50,806 bases of DNA, from contig JANJTQ010000256.1 in assembly GCA_024711005.1 (NCBI GenBank), positions 1-50,806 of the forward strand, given 5' to 3'. Shown in pieces: positions 41,069-49,451 of the stretch. The notes below the pieces were generated by a model. It saw only the letters and a program-made list of their open reading frames with translations, was not told where the DNA came from and did not search any database. This DNA comes from Opitutaceae bacterium (lineage in GTDB: Bacteria; Verrucomicrobiota; Verrucomicrobiia; Opitutales; Opitutaceae). The translations under genes were made by a program, and so were the position numbers. Numbering within the stretch: position 1 is the stretch's first letter; each line of letters begins with the position of its first letter.

Positions 41069-42376
41069 TCAGCTCTTCAAAAACGCCGGGATCTTCTCGT
41101 TGGCGATTTGTTGCTCGAAGGTCTCGCGGGCGTTGATGAGCTCGAAGGTCGCGCCCTTCACCAACACTTCGGCGGCGAGGTTGCGGGTGTTGTAGCGGCT
41201 GGCCATCGAGAAGCCGTAGGCTCCCGCGCTCATGAAGGCGATGTACTCGCCCTCGCCGACTTCCTGCAACGGACGCTGTTTGGCGAAACAGTCGCCGCTT
41301 TCGCAAATCGGTCCCACGACGTCGGCGGTGAACGCCCGGCGGGCGCTGTCGCGGTGCAACGGCACGATCTCGTGGTAGCTGTCGTACATCGCCGGACGCG
41401 CGAGGTCGTTCATCGCGGCGTCGATGATGAGAAAGTTGCGTCCTTCGCCGCGCTTCAAGTACTCGACGCGCGACAGAAGCACGCCGGCGTTGCCGACCAT
41501 GTAGCGGCCGGGCTCGAGGAGGATCTTAAGGCCGAGCGGCTTGAGCAGAGGAACGAGCGCGGCCCCGTAGGCTTCGGGCGTAATCGGACGCTGGTCCGCC
41601 GGCTGCGCGTCCCACCAGGCCTGCTGGCCGCTGGCGAGCGCGTCCTGGTAAACGATGCCGACGCCGCCGCCGATCGAGAAATAGGTGATGCCATACTTCG
41701 CCTTCAACTCCTCGACGAAGGGGACGACTTTCGTGACCGCCTCGACAAAGGGTCCGACGCTCGTGAGCTGCGAACCGATGTGCATCTGCACGCCCTTGAT
41801 GAAAATATTCGGGTACTTTGACGCGGCCTCGTAGGCGGCGGCGGCGTACTTGAGCGGAATGCCAAACTTGTTCTCGGACTTGCCCGTGGTGATCTTGGCG
41901 TGCGTCTTGGCATCGACGTCGGGGTTGATGCGGATCGCGATCGGCGCCTTCACGCCGAGTTTGCCGGCGACATGGTTGATACGGGCGATCTCGGGTTCGC
42001 TTTCGACGTGGAAGGCGAAGATCCCGTTCTCGAGCGCCAGTTTGATCTCGGGCTCGGTCTTGCCGACACCGGCGAACACGCTGCGCTTCACATCGGCGCC
42101 CGCCGCGAGCACGCGCTGGATTTCGCCCCCGCTCACCAGATCGAAGCCCGCACCGAGATTCGCGAAGTGGCGAAGGATCGCGATGTTGGCGCTGGCCTTT
42201 TGCGCGTAGCAGATCTGAACATCGAGACCGGCAAGGCCGCCGGCCAGTCGCGTGTAGTTGTCGGCCAGCGTGGTCGCGCTGTAAACGTAGGTCGGCGTGC
42301 CGTAGAGGCGGGCGATTTCGGCGAGATCAACGGATTCGCAGTGGAGGTTGGAACCGACGTAGTGGAAGTGGTGCAT
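41069..42376 (-). CDS. lysA: Diaminopimelate decarboxylase
   Basis: A 435-aa PLP enzyme that decarboxylates meso-diaminopimelate to L-lysine, the last step of the DAP pathway. The start at 42376 gives the normal N-terminus; the open frame upstream is a repeat region. The PLP lysine is K60 in C-Y-A-Q-K-A-S-A-N. Other family blocks are H-I-G-S-Q, the glycine loop S-I-G-G-G-V-G, L-E-P-G-R-Y, the cysteine in G-P-I-C-E-S-G-D, and G-A-Y-G-F-S-M-A-S-R-Y-N. Fold-type III decarboxylases of this length with these motifs are almost always LysA. Confidence 0.96.
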   Translation of the reverse strand: MHHFHYVGSNLHCESVDLAEIARLYGTPTYVYSATTLADNYTRLAGGLAGLDVQICYAQKASANIAILRHFANLGAGFDLVSGGEIQRVLAAGADVKRSVFAGVGKTEPEIKLALENGIFAFHVESEPEIARINHVAGKLGVKAPIAIRINPDVDAKTHAKITTGKSENKFGIPLKYAAAAYEAASKYPNIFIKGVQMHIGSQLTSVGPFVEAVTKVVPFVEELKAKYGITYFSIGGGVGIVYQDALASGQQAWWDAQPADQRPITPEAYGAALVPLLKPLGLKILLEPGRYMVGNAGVLLSRVEYLKRGEGRNFLIIDAAMNDLARPAMYDSYHEIVPLHRDSARRAFTADVVGPICESGDCFAKQRPLQEVGEGEYIAFMSAGAYGFSMASRYNTRNLAAEVLVKGATFELINARETFEQQIANEKIPAFLKS

Positions 42377-42465
42377 GGCAGGCGTGAAACCGCCGAAATT
42401 GCCGGTTCCGCCGGCGGAAAACCACTCCAAAGTTGTCGATGTGCCTCCCGCCGCGAGATGGAGAC

Positions 42466-42526
42466 CCGACGACCTCGTCGGTTCGGTTGGGAAGAGCGCG
42501 CCGATCAAGCCCGACGAGGTCGTCGG
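42466..42526. repeat. Perfect 16-bp inverted repeat upstream of lysA
   Basis: CCGACGACCTCGTCGG (42466-42481) and its exact inverse CCGACGAGGTCGTCGG (42511-42526) are 29 nt apart in the 199-bp gap between the EamA transporter gene and lysA. Each arm is itself almost a palindrome. It may be a repeat element or a bidirectional hairpin. Confidence 0.7.
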
Positions 42527-42575
42527 TCCTCCATGCCAAGCCCCCCGAACCGGCGAAAGCGGCCGAACTTCACCC

Positions 42576-43454
42576 TCACCTCATCCGCGGCGGAGGCGTC
42601 GGAGCCGAAAACACCACCAACGCCACCCCGGCCACCACCAACGCGGCGGCTCCGTAAAAGAGGAGTGCGGGCGATTCACCAAACAACACCCACGCCATCA
42701 GCCCGGCGAAAACAAACTGGCCGACGTTGCAAATGCTCACCAACTGCCCGCGCAACACCCGCATCGAGAGGTTCAGCAGGCTGTGCCCAAGGATCGTCGG
42801 CACCACCGCCAGTCCGACCAGCAGCCCCCATTCGCGCACCGACCCTACGTCCAGCGTGTGCGCCCAAGGCAGCGCCGCCAGCGTGCAAATGACCGCCGCC
42901 TGCCAATACACCGGCACCACATACAACCACACCGAGGGTACGTTGCGGTTGACCCGGCCAAGCGCCAGATACCACGCGAACAACAACATGGAACCGAAGC
43001 ACATCAGGTTGCCCGCCAGATCTCCACCACCCGTAAACGCATCGCGCGCACTCAGCGCCAGCACACCCGCCAAAGCCAGCACCGTGCCGAGCACTTCGCG
43101 ACCGTTGATCCGTTCACGGAGCAGCCAGTGCAGGAAAAACGGGAGCGCCACCGGTGCAAGATTCACAATCAAGCTCGCTTGGGCGGTGAGCGTCATGCGC
43201 GCGCCGTAGGCCCAGGAAATAAAGTGCGCCGCCAGCAACAACGCCGGCAACGTCGTGCAGCGCAGCCAGCCGGACGGCAGCGCGGCCCGGTGTTTGCGAC
43301 GCTCGCGCAGGAACAGCGGCGTGAGCAGCGCCGCCGCGAGGAAAAGTCGCACCGCCGACAACACGAAGGGATGCGTCGTGCTCGCTTTGATCATGACAGC
43401 CGCGGTTGAGCAGGCGAAAACCCCCAGGAGAAGCAGCAGCAGTGAACGGCCCAT
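42576..43454 (-). CDS. EamA/DMT-family transporter
   Basis: A 292-aa inner-membrane protein with about ten transmembrane helices in two EamA halves. The first helix begins right at M-G-R-S-L-L-L-L-L-L-G-V, which is why I chose the start at 43454; an ATG at 43571 would add 39 polar residues. Typical DMT blocks include A-V-R-L-F-L-A-A-A-L-L-T-P and V-L-G-T-V-L-A-L-A-G-V-L-A. Such proteins usually export or import amino acids or other metabolites; the substrate is unknown. It is upstream of lysA on the same strand, but the repeat between them makes an operon uncertain. Confidence 0.88.
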   Translation of the reverse strand: MGRSLLLLLLGVFACSTAAVMIKASTTHPFVLSAVRLFLAAALLTPLFLRERRKHRAALPSGWLRCTTLPALLLAAHFISWAYGARMTLTAQASLIVNLAPVALPFFLHWLLRERINGREVLGTVLALAGVLALSARDAFTGGGDLAGNLMCFGSMLLFAWYLALGRVNRNVPSVWLYVVPVYWQAAVICTLAALPWAHTLDVGSVREWGLLVGLAVVPTILGHSLLNLSMRVLRGQLVSICNVGQFVFAGLMAWVLFGESPALLFYGAAALVVAGVALVVFSAPTPPPRMR

Positions 43455-43673
43455 AAAACCCGCGATCACGGCAGTCGTCGGCGTCGCTGACAAGACCAGC
43501 CGCACGTCAGCCCAAAAGAGGGCTCCGGACGAAGGCTCCGAATCACCCGCGGCTCCGTCACCACCTGTCATTTTTTTCAAATACACGCGCCGGTTTGCAA
43601 AACCGCTGTGAAAATTGCCCAACGGAGGACTTCCCTCTTGAAACATCAGGCGCCTTACCGAAATGGTCATCCT

Positions 43674-43949
43674 GTGATTCGCGCCCTGCTCAAATTCCTG
43701 CGTTTTCTACGCATCCCGACCTTCATTCGAGGCCGGGGGGATGACGAGTGCGGCTGGACCACACCGGTGCGCAATGGCCAGTTCGCCAGCTTTATGTCGG
43801 TGCAAGGTTGCGCCCGCCGCCGTCACCCCGATCGCCACGACCGCCGTCTTCAGTTTCAGAAACTCACGCGGGCAGTGATGATGATCGCCGGCACCGCGGG
43901 TTTCGCCTGGATCGCCCTCGAAAGCGCCAGGGCCCTGTCGTTTTTCTAA
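43674..43949 (+). CDS. Small hypothetical protein with C-terminal membrane helix
   Basis: A possible 91-aa protein starting with GTG at 43674 (an in-frame ATG exists at 43608, but that overlaps the upstream region of the divergent EamA gene). The N-terminal half is basic (L-L-K-F-L-R-F-L-R-I-P-T-F-I-R-G-R-G) and the end is hydrophobic (A-V-M-M-I-A-G-T-A-G-F-A-W-I-A-L). No known domain. The amino-acid pattern looks natural, but it could still be a spurious frame. Confidence 0.5.
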   Translation: MIRALLKFLRFLRIPTFIRGRGDDECGWTTPVRNGQFASFMSVQGCARRRHPDRHDRRLQFQKLTRAVMMIAGTAGFAWIALESARALSFF

Positions 43950-43968
43950 GCCGTATCCCGGCAGTAAA

Positions 43969-44041
43969 ACGTAGCAGCCGAGGTAACGAGGCTGTTCGGC
44001 GGGAGGCTAAAGAACGCCCGGCGTTACCTCGGCTGCCACGT
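43969..44041. repeat. Hairpin repeat of the GCAGCCGAGGTAACG family, copy 1
   Basis: ACGTAGCAGCCGAGGTAACG (43969-43988) pairs with its inverse at 44022-44041, with 19 of 20 bases matching. A second, closely similar element lies at 44605-44677, on the other side of the lipoprotein gene. Confidence 0.8.
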
Positions 44042-44133
44042 GTATTCGAAGCGTCATGTCCGGACAGCATGCCGCCCGCCGATATCGCAACCTGCGGGTT
44101 TGCAACACCGGTTGAGAGCCGTTTCATCGCGCC

Positions 44134-44586
44134 ATGCGTTCTCTGTTTTCTGCTCTCTGCCTCCCGTTGTTTGTCTTGCTGGTCGGCTGCAGCACGCCTG
44201 CCGACCGTCGCCTGGAGTCACCCGTCATTCAGATCAGCGGACTGACGGCCACCGAAACCGGAGACAGCGGCTACGACTTGGTCTTGCGACTGGTAAACCC
44301 CAACACCGTCTCGTTGGTTGCGAGCCGCTCCACCCACACCCTTTATCTGGGTGAGAAGCGCTTGGGACGTATCGATGATCAAGAGCCCATCGGACTGCCC
44401 GCGCTGGGCAGCGTCCCGCATACGGTCAAGGTGCCTGCCGCACGGGCTGGCGAAATTCGCGCCTACCTCGCCGATCACCCCGGTAACGTCCGTGTCTCCG
44501 TCCACTCCGCGCTGGAAATCGTCCTTTCGGGTGACGAAACCCTCATCCTGAAAAGCACCGGCAGCGACTTGGTGAGCCCTCGCTGA
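44134..44586 (+). CDS. LEA14-like (WHy-domain) lipoprotein
   Basis: A 150-aa lipoprotein. The signal ends in a lipobox L-L-V-G-C with lipidated C19. The mature part has the alternating strands of LEA type 2/WHy domains (P-V-I-Q-I-S-G-L-T-A-T, Y-D-L-V-L-R-L-V-N-P-N-T-V, V-K-V-P-A-A). These domains occur in stress-related and envelope proteins. It is expected to sit in the outer or inner membrane facing the periplasm. The gene is bracketed by two copies of the same hairpin repeat. Confidence 0.85.
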   Translation: MRSLFSALCLPLFVLLVGCSTPADRRLESPVIQISGLTATETGDSGYDLVLRLVNPNTVSLVASRSTHTLYLGEKRLGRIDDQEPIGLPALGSVPHTVKVPAARAGEIRAYLADHPGNVRVSVHSALEIVLSGDETLILKSTGSDLVSPR

Positions 44587-44604
44587 GCCCGGCCGACGTT
44601 CGGA

Positions 44605-44677
44605 ACGTAGCAGCCGAGGTCACGAGGCTGGTTCGATGGTGGCCAAAAACCCAGCCTCGTTACCTCGACTGCCACGT
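44605..44677. repeat. Hairpin repeat of the GCAGCCGAGGTAACG family, copy 2
   Basis: Arms 44605-44631 and 44651-44677 are inverted copies with 24 of 27 bases matching and start ACGTAGCAGCCGAGG, as in copy 1. The element lies just after the lipoprotein stop codon. Confidence 0.8.
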
Positions 44678-44710
44678 CGACTTGGACGGCTCAACTCCCG
44701 GGCAACGGCC

Positions 44711-44914
44711 TTAATAGTGCGGCGGGCGCTCGTCGGCGGGCTCCGCTTCGGCGTTGGCCGACGAGGCTTCGGAGCGTTGCTTGAGGCGTTTCAGCTCGGC
44801 CGTCATGCGATCAAGCTGACCGGCCATCTCCAACATCGCCTTGTCCTGCTCCACGACGTGGCGTTGCAGCCAGGCAAGCCGCTCTTCCAGACGGTCAATT
44901 CGTTCGCTCGACAT
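44711..44914 (-). CDS. slyX: SlyX-family protein
   Basis: A 67-aa cytoplasmic coiled-coil protein. The SlyX pattern is clear: R-I-D-R-L-E-E-R-L-A-W-L-Q-R-H-V-V-E-Q-D, then M-L-E-M-A-G-Q-L-D-R-M, and a C-terminal P-P-H-Y. SlyX proteins are widespread and of unknown function. The start at 44914 overlaps the end of the upstream response-regulator gene by 20 bp, so the two are probably translated together. Confidence 0.88.
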   Translation of the reverse strand: MSSERIDRLEERLAWLQRHVVEQDKAMLEMAGQLDRMTAELKRLKQRSEASSANAEAEPADERPPHY

Positions 44915-45506
44915 GAGGCTTGGTCGGTGTGTTCGCACCGTCCGCGGTCAACTTTTTCAGTTCGGGCAGAACGACCCGCTGATAGCAATCCGGGCAAACG
45001 GAATGGCTGAAATCGGTACCGGTGCGCTCGTTGATGTAGCTCTCGATCTGCTGCCAGTAATTCTGGTCGTCCCTCACCTTTTTGCAGTAGCCGCAAATCG
45101 GGAGAAAAGCCTCCAATTGCCGCACCTCGGTCGCGTAACGCAGGATGCGTTCGGCCACGCGGAGGCGCATCCAGATTTCCTGAAGATCGAGCGGCTTGGT
45201 GAGAAAATCGTCCACGCCCGCCTCGATCGCCTCGCGCTGATTGTCCACGTCGGCCTGCTGACTGGTGAGCAAAATAAAGTAAACGTAGTCGGCGTTCACC
45301 CGACCGCGCACCGCCCGACACAAGTCGAGACCGTCGAGCTCCGGCATCATCCAGTCGCTCACGATCAAGCGGACGGGTTCCCGCTCCAGCAGCTTCAACG
45401 CTTGGGCTCCATCGCGTGCATCCACCACCTCATGCCCAAGATGCAGCAAGGCTTGATGGAGGACCGCACGAGCAACGGGATCATCTTCAACAGCGAGGAT
45501 TTTCAC
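44895..45506 (-). CDS. Response regulator with C-terminal Cys-rich motif
   Basis: A 203-aa protein. The start is a GTG at 45506, giving a standard receiver N-terminus (I-L-A-V-E-D-D). The receiver domain (about 1-125) has the phospho-acceptor in V-S-D-W-M-M-P, the Thr in L-L-T-S, and the Lys in F-L-T-K-P-L. The C-terminus has C-G-Y-C-K-K-V-R-D-D-Q-N-Y-W and then H-S-V-C-P-D-C, a CxxC...CxxC pattern often found at the ends of bacterial signalling proteins and probably metal-binding. No DNA-binding domain is present, so output is by protein contact. Confidence 0.9.
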   Translation of the reverse strand: MKILAVEDDPVARAVLHQALLHLGHEVVDARDGAQALKLLEREPVRLIVSDWMMPELDGLDLCRAVRGRVNADYVYFILLTSQQADVDNQREAIEAGVDDFLTKPLDLQEIWMRLRVAERILRYATEVRQLEAFLPICGYCKKVRDDQNYWQQIESYINERTGTDFSHSVCPDCYQRVVLPELKKLTADGANTPTKPHVERTN

Positions 45507-45633
45507 GACTTGGATTGGGAGAGAAACAACGGGGGAGAAAACAGGGGGATGAGTGTTATGACGGCTCCTATGCACCAAAGACAATGACGGAAGCATTCCG
45601 CCAAACCACCAATTCATGGCGTTATCAGGCCTG

Positions 45634-46017
45634 TTATCCGCTCGGCAGCGGAGCGGTCGAAAGCGCACGGGCAATCTCCTCCAACAGACCGGCACGGGAA
45701 AACGGCTTGGGCAACACCGCCAGCGCGCCCACCTCGCGGGCATGTTCGATCGTTTCCACACACGGACGCCCCGTCATCAATAGTACCGGAATGTGCATCG
45801 TGGCCGGATCCCGCTTAAGTTCCCCGCACACCGATATCCCGCACCGTTCCGGCATGTCGACGTCCAGCAGCACCAGATCCGGCTTCACCCCGCCGGCCAA
45901 ATTCAGGCCCGTAAGCCCGTCATTTGCCGTAAGCACTTCATGCCCGGCCGCCGCCAGCATCAGCTGGAGCATCGTCAGGATCGCCGGATAATCATCCACC
46001 ACCAGTATGCGCGCCAT
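45634..46017 (-). CDS. Single-domain (CheY-like) response regulator
   Basis: A 127-aa receiver domain without output domain. Landmarks: acidic pair in I-L-V-V-D-D, phospho-acceptor in L-V-L-L-D-V-D-M-P, Thr in L-L-M-T-G-R, and Lys in V-L-P-K-P-F. It starts 3 bp after the small upstream gene and lies 127 bp before the second response regulator, so the three may form one signalling operon. Its histidine kinase is not in this window. Confidence 0.92.
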   Translation of the reverse strand: MARILVVDDYPAILTMLQLMLAAAGHEVLTANDGLTGLNLAGGVKPDLVLLDVDMPERCGISVCGELKRDPATMHIPVLLMTGRPCVETIEHAREVGALAVLPKPFSRAGLLEEIARALSTAPLPSG

Positions 46018-46020
46018 GGT

Positions 46021-46263
46021 TCAGGTCTTTCTCTTTGGGTTCCGGACGCCTTCGCGACTGCGAGCCAGCTCAAGCAACTGCGCCACTTCACGGCAGGCCA
46101 GACGCGCATCCTCGGACTGCTGGGTCTGCTCGATCTTCAGACAGATCCCATGCAATACCCCGAGAATTCGCACCCGATGCATGCGGCGGCGGATGAAACC
46201 CGGGGCGTCCGAATCTGGCAGGGGAGGCATCCACTTTTCCATATGCACACGTTTTGTGTTCAT
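46021..46263 (-). CDS. Small hypothetical protein upstream of the response regulators
   Basis: An 80-aa Arg-rich protein. It has no known domain; helices such as L-H-G-I-C-L-K-I-E-Q-T-Q-Q and A-C-R-E-V-A-Q-L-L-E-L-A could form a small helical bundle. It is tightly linked to the CheY-like gene (3-bp gap) and divergent from the XRE regulator. An internal ATG at 46242 could be the true start, since a palindrome lies immediately upstream of the first one. Confidence 0.6.
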   Translation of the reverse strand: MNTKRVHMEKWMPPLPDSDAPGFIRRRMHRVRILGVLHGICLKIEQTQQSEDARLACREVAQLLELARSREGVRNPKRKT

Positions 46264-46267
46264 ACAT

Positions 46268-46280
46268 TTATTGTCAATAA
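46268..46280. promoter_or_regulatory. Palindrome between the divergent signalling genes, candidate operator
   Basis: TTATTG-T-CAATAA is a perfect palindrome in the 86-bp gap between the small - strand gene and the XRE regulator. The XRE protein is a likely ligand, controlling itself and the response-regulator genes. Confidence 0.45.
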
Positions 46281-46349
46281 CAACCCCGCAACTTCTTCAG
46301 GATCCCCGTTCGTTGACAGCGGCGCGCCCTCCGCCCTACTACCGAAGCG

Positions 46350-46838
46350 ATGCATTACACCCAGCTATTCCGCAGCCTTAGGGAAGCCAAAGGCCTCACG
46401 CTTGAGGGGCTGGCGGAATTGGCGGGCTGTCATCGGAACACCGTGACCAACGTCGAGTCGGGCCGCCCGGTGAAATTCAAAACCATCTCCGAACTCATGG
46501 AAAAAATGGGCTACACCGCCCAATCCACCGAGTTGAAAAGCATCGCGCTCCTCTGGCTCGAAGCCACCAGCGGAATCCCGTTTTCCCAGCCGCGCACGGA
46601 AGCCGCCGCCTTCAAGGCGGTCGCCGGCTACCGGCGTTCCCTCCGCGACGCCGCCGCCCAATTGCAGGCCGAGGTCGTAAACCGCAGCCTGCCCATAGCG
46701 CAAATCGACCTGCTGCTCTTCGCCGTCCGCCACCCCGAGATGCTTTCGATCCTGGAAAATGTGCGCGACCTCATGGCCTCGCTCAGCGCCTCCCCCGACC
46801 TCCCCGAACTCAAGGTCGCGGAAGATCCGAAGGAGTAA
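46350..46838 (+). CDS. XRE-family helix-turn-helix regulator
   Basis: A 162-aa protein. Residues about 5-60 are a classic XRE/Cro HTH: L-R-E-A-K-G-L-T-L-E-G-L-A-E-L-A-G-C-H-R-N-T-V-T-N-V-E-S-G. The remaining 100 residues are helical and have no known ligand motif. It is divergent from the response-regulator operon, with a perfect palindrome in the shared promoter region. Confidence 0.9.
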   Translation: MHYTQLFRSLREAKGLTLEGLAELAGCHRNTVTNVESGRPVKFKTISELMEKMGYTAQSTELKSIALLWLEATSGIPFSQPRTEAAAFKAVAGYRRSLRDAAAQLQAEVVNRSLPIAQIDLLLFAVRHPEMLSILENVRDLMASLSASPDLPELKVAEDPKE

Positions 46839-46847
46839 CCGCTCCGA

Positions 46848-46933
46848 TTCGTTCTTCGTTCTCTTACTCGTTCTCGTTCTCGTCCGTGGTCCAAGGAGTG
46901 GAGAACGAGAACGAGTAAGAGAACGAGAACGAA
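46848..46933. repeat. Long palindrome of the CGTTCTCGTTC family, copy 2
   Basis: A pyrimidine-rich arm (46848-46881) and a purine-rich arm (46901-46933) are inverted copies over about 33 bp with one bulged base and an 18-19-nt loop. It fills the 111-bp gap between the convergent XRE and YyaL-like genes. A related copy is at 20957-21038. No U-tract follows on either strand. Confidence 0.85.
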
Positions 46934-46949
46934 AAAATCGCCCCGCTCC

Positions 46950-49136
46950 TCACCCCAACAGCGCCCGCAATGCCTCCGGGGTGTTCACCGGTGCCCGACA
47001 GGTGAAATGCTGGCACACGTACGCCTGCGCACCTCCGTCCGCCAACGGTTTCATGTCTTTCAACCAAGGCGCCCGCTCCGCCAGCCAACGGTCCGCCTCG
47101 CTTTTTGCGTCAACCGGAGCCGCCAGCAGCGCGCGTCGCGGCCCCGTCTTTTCGTTTAACACCGCCGCCAAGGCACGAAAATCCGCCGCTCCCGAATCGC
47201 CTGCCAGCACCACTTGCCGCGACAGCTCCAGCGCCCGCTCGATCGCGCAAAGCATCTCCGGAAGTGCATGCGGCGCCTTCGACCACTGCGACCGCAGCGC
47301 CTCGATCGTCCGCAACGCGCGCTCACCCAACGCGTCGTCGTGAAACAACGCCGAGAGTCGCAGCAGGTTCGCCGCCGCCACCGAATTCGGCGAGGGCTCG
47401 GCGCCGTCGTAGTCTTCCTTCAACCGCAACACGATGCTCGTGTCGCCGGCCCGCGAGTTGAAATACCCGCCTTGCTCCGCATCCCAAAACAACGCGTCCA
47501 TCACCTGCTGCAACCGCTCGGCCCAACGCAGCCAGCGCGCGTCAAAGGTCGCCTCATAAAGATCGAGCAGCCCCGCGATCAGAAACGCGTAATCCTCCGC
47601 AAACCCTTCGTTCGCCCCGCGTCCGTCACGAAAATTCCGATACAACACGCCGCGCGTCTCGTCGTAGAGTTCGCGTTCAATGAACTCCGCCGCGCGCACC
47701 GCCGCGGCGCGATAACCGTCCCGCACATCGGCCAGACAACCGGCGGTCGAGACCGCCGCTCGCGCGAGCGCGGAGATCATCAGGCCGTTCCAAGCCGTGA
47801 TGATTTTGTCGTCGAGATGCGGACGCGGACGTTGTTCGCGCGCGACGCGGAGTTTTTCCAGAGCCGTCGCCAGTCGCTCGACCGCCACTTCGGGGGCGAA
47901 TCCGTGCGCACGCGCGGTTTCCACCAACGGACGCCGCTGCATGAGGATGTTTTTTCCGGTAAACTCGTTCTGCGGGTCGAGCCGCATCGGCACATTGCCT
48001 TCGGCCGCGACGCCAAAGTGATCGCAGACGAACGCCGCGTCCGCGCCGAGCACCGCTTCGACGTCCGCCCGCGTCCACACATAGAAGGCGCCTTCCGACT
48101 TCCTGTCATGGACATCCTGTCCATGATTCGTTTCCGCCGAGTCCGCGTCCTCCGCCGAATAAAACCCGCCCGCCGGGTGCGCGAGGTCACGCAGCGCATA
48201 ACCGAAGATGTCGCGCGCGATCCACGCGAAGCGCTCGTCCCCGGTGGCCAGGTGGGTGTCGAGCGCGTTCACCGCGATCTGCGCCTGGTCGTAGAGCATT
48301 TTCTCGAAGTGCGGAACGAACCAGGACTCGTCCACCGAGTAGCGATGAAACCCGCCGCCAGCATGGTCGTGAATACCGCCGCCCGCCATTTTTTGCAGTG
48401 TGGTCGCCACCATCTTGATCGCCTCGCGGCCGGCTTCCGACTCATGACCTTGGATGGAGGCCGCGCGTAACAAGAAGCCGAGATTCGACGCACGAGGAAA
48501 CTTCGGTGCACCACCGAAACCGCCATTTGTCGCATCGAAGTTTTCGTAGAAATATTGATACGCCTTCTCGAACGCCTCGCCGCCCGAATCGTGAAGATTG
48601 GGCGTCGCGCCGCCGAGTTCGTTGCGCCGTGATTCGTGATATTCGACAAGCGAGTCGATCACCCGGGCCGCTTCGGCGACGAGCCGATCGCGGTCATCGA
48701 TCCAAGCCTTCGCGATGGCCCGCAACACCGACGGAAACCCGGTGCGTCCCTGCCGGTCCTCGGGCGCAAAATACGTGCCGCCATAGAACGGTTTCAGCTC
48801 CGGCGTGAGGAACGCACTGAGCGGCCAACCGCCCTGCCCGGTCATCGCCTGCACGTAGGCCATGTAAACCTTGTCGACGTCGGGACGCTCCTCGCGGTCG
48901 ACCTTGATGGAGACAAAGTGCTCGTTGAGCAGCGCGGCGATGTCGGCGTTCTCGAACGACTCGTGCGCCATCACATGGCACCAGTGGCAGGTGGAGTAGC
49001 CGATGCTCAGGAAAACCGGTTTCTGCTCCGCTCGCGCCTTGGCAAAGGCCGCTTCGCCCCACGGCAGCCAATCGACCGGATTGTCGGCATGCTGAAGAAG
49101 GTAGGGCGATTTTTCGTTGGCAAGGGCGTTGGACAT
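46950..49136 (-). CDS. YyaL/SSP411-type thioredoxin-domain protein (DUF255)
   Basis: A 728-aa cytoplasmic protein. Residues about 1-165 form the thioredoxin-like domain, with C-x-x-C in [11 protein letters not shown] (C50, C53) and the block [18 protein letters not shown]. The rest is an (alpha/alpha)6 glycosidase-like toroid, including [14 protein letters not shown]. The start at 49136 gives the family N-terminus [15 protein letters not shown]. The loop after A-E-D-A-D-S-A-E carries an unusual insert, [10 protein letters not shown], encoded by a palindromic repeat. The family's role is unclear; it may be in carbohydrate or redox metabolism. Confidence 0.95.
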   Translation of the reverse strand: MSNALANEKSPYLLQHADNPVDWLPWGEAAFAKARAEQKPVFLSIGYSTCHWCHVMAHESFENADIAALLNEHFVSIKVDREERPDVDKVYMAYVQAMTGQGGWPLSAFLTPELKPFYGGTYFAPEDRQGRTGFPSVLRAIAKAWIDDRDRLVAEAARVIDSLVEYHESRRNELGGATPNLHDSGGEAFEKAYQYFYENFDATNGGFGGAPKFPRASNLGFLLRAASIQGHESEAGREAIKMVATTLQKMAGGGIHDHAGGGFHRYSVDESWFVPHFEKMLYDQAQIAVNALDTHLATGDERFAWIARDIFGYALRDLAHPAGGFYSAEDADSAETNHGQDVHDRKSEGAFYVWTRADVEAVLGADAAFVCDHFGVAAEGNVPMRLDPQNEFTGKNILMQRRPLVETARAHGFAPEVAVERLATALEKLRVAREQRPRPHLDDKIITAWNGLMISALARAAVSTAGCLADVRDGYRAAAVRAAEFIERELYDETRGVLYRNFRDGRGANEGFAEDYAFLIAGLLDLYEATFDARWLRWAERLQQVMDALFWDAEQGGYFNSRAGDTSIVLRLKEDYDGAEPSPNSVAAANLLRLSALFHDDALGERALRTIEALRSQWSKAPHALPEMLCAIERALELSRQVVLAGDSGAADFRALAAVLNEKTGPRRALLAAPVDAKSEADRWLAERAPWLKDMKPLADGGAQAYVCQHFTCRAPVNTPEALRALLG
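48107..48125. repeat. Palindromic repeat embedded in the YyaL-like coding sequence
   Basis: CATGGACATCCTGTCCATG is a 7-bp stem with a 5-nt loop. It matches the intergenic hairpin at 10297-10315 except for one base pair changed on both sides (G to A, C to T), so pairing is kept. On the coding strand it gives H-G-Q-D-V-H in a surface loop of the protein. Confidence 0.7.
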
Positions 49137-49256
49137 GAGACGGCGAACGTTCACGCAAAACTTCGGCGAGGCAAAGCCCTGAAACCGAAAAACGCGCCAC
49201 TTCCGCCCGATGCAGCCCGCCCTCCTTCGCCTCCGTTATGGAGTGCGGAGACCTGT

Positions 49257-49273
49257 CGCCGCTTTGGACGGCG
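49257..49273. repeat. Small hairpin within an intergenic repeat-like stretch
   Basis: CGCCG/CGGCG pair around a 7-nt loop, within a stretch (about 49228-49400) that has no gene and resembles dispersed G+C-rich repeats (GGAGTGCGGAGAC...). It lies in the 550-bp gap between the YyaL-like and deoxyhypusine-synthase-like genes. Confidence 0.45.
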
Positions 49274-49451
49274 GGACTCGTCACGCCGCCTCCGGCGCAA
49301 CGGGCAGGCATTAGGCGCGTGCCGGAGCGCTTGTCGACAGCGGCGGGCTTCTCGCGTTGGCGGTGCGCTACTGCGGGTTGACGCCGGCCAAGTGAATCGC
49401 TGCCCACCCGACGCAGTCAGCAGCCCCTGGCGATTCAAGGCACCAGGAGAT

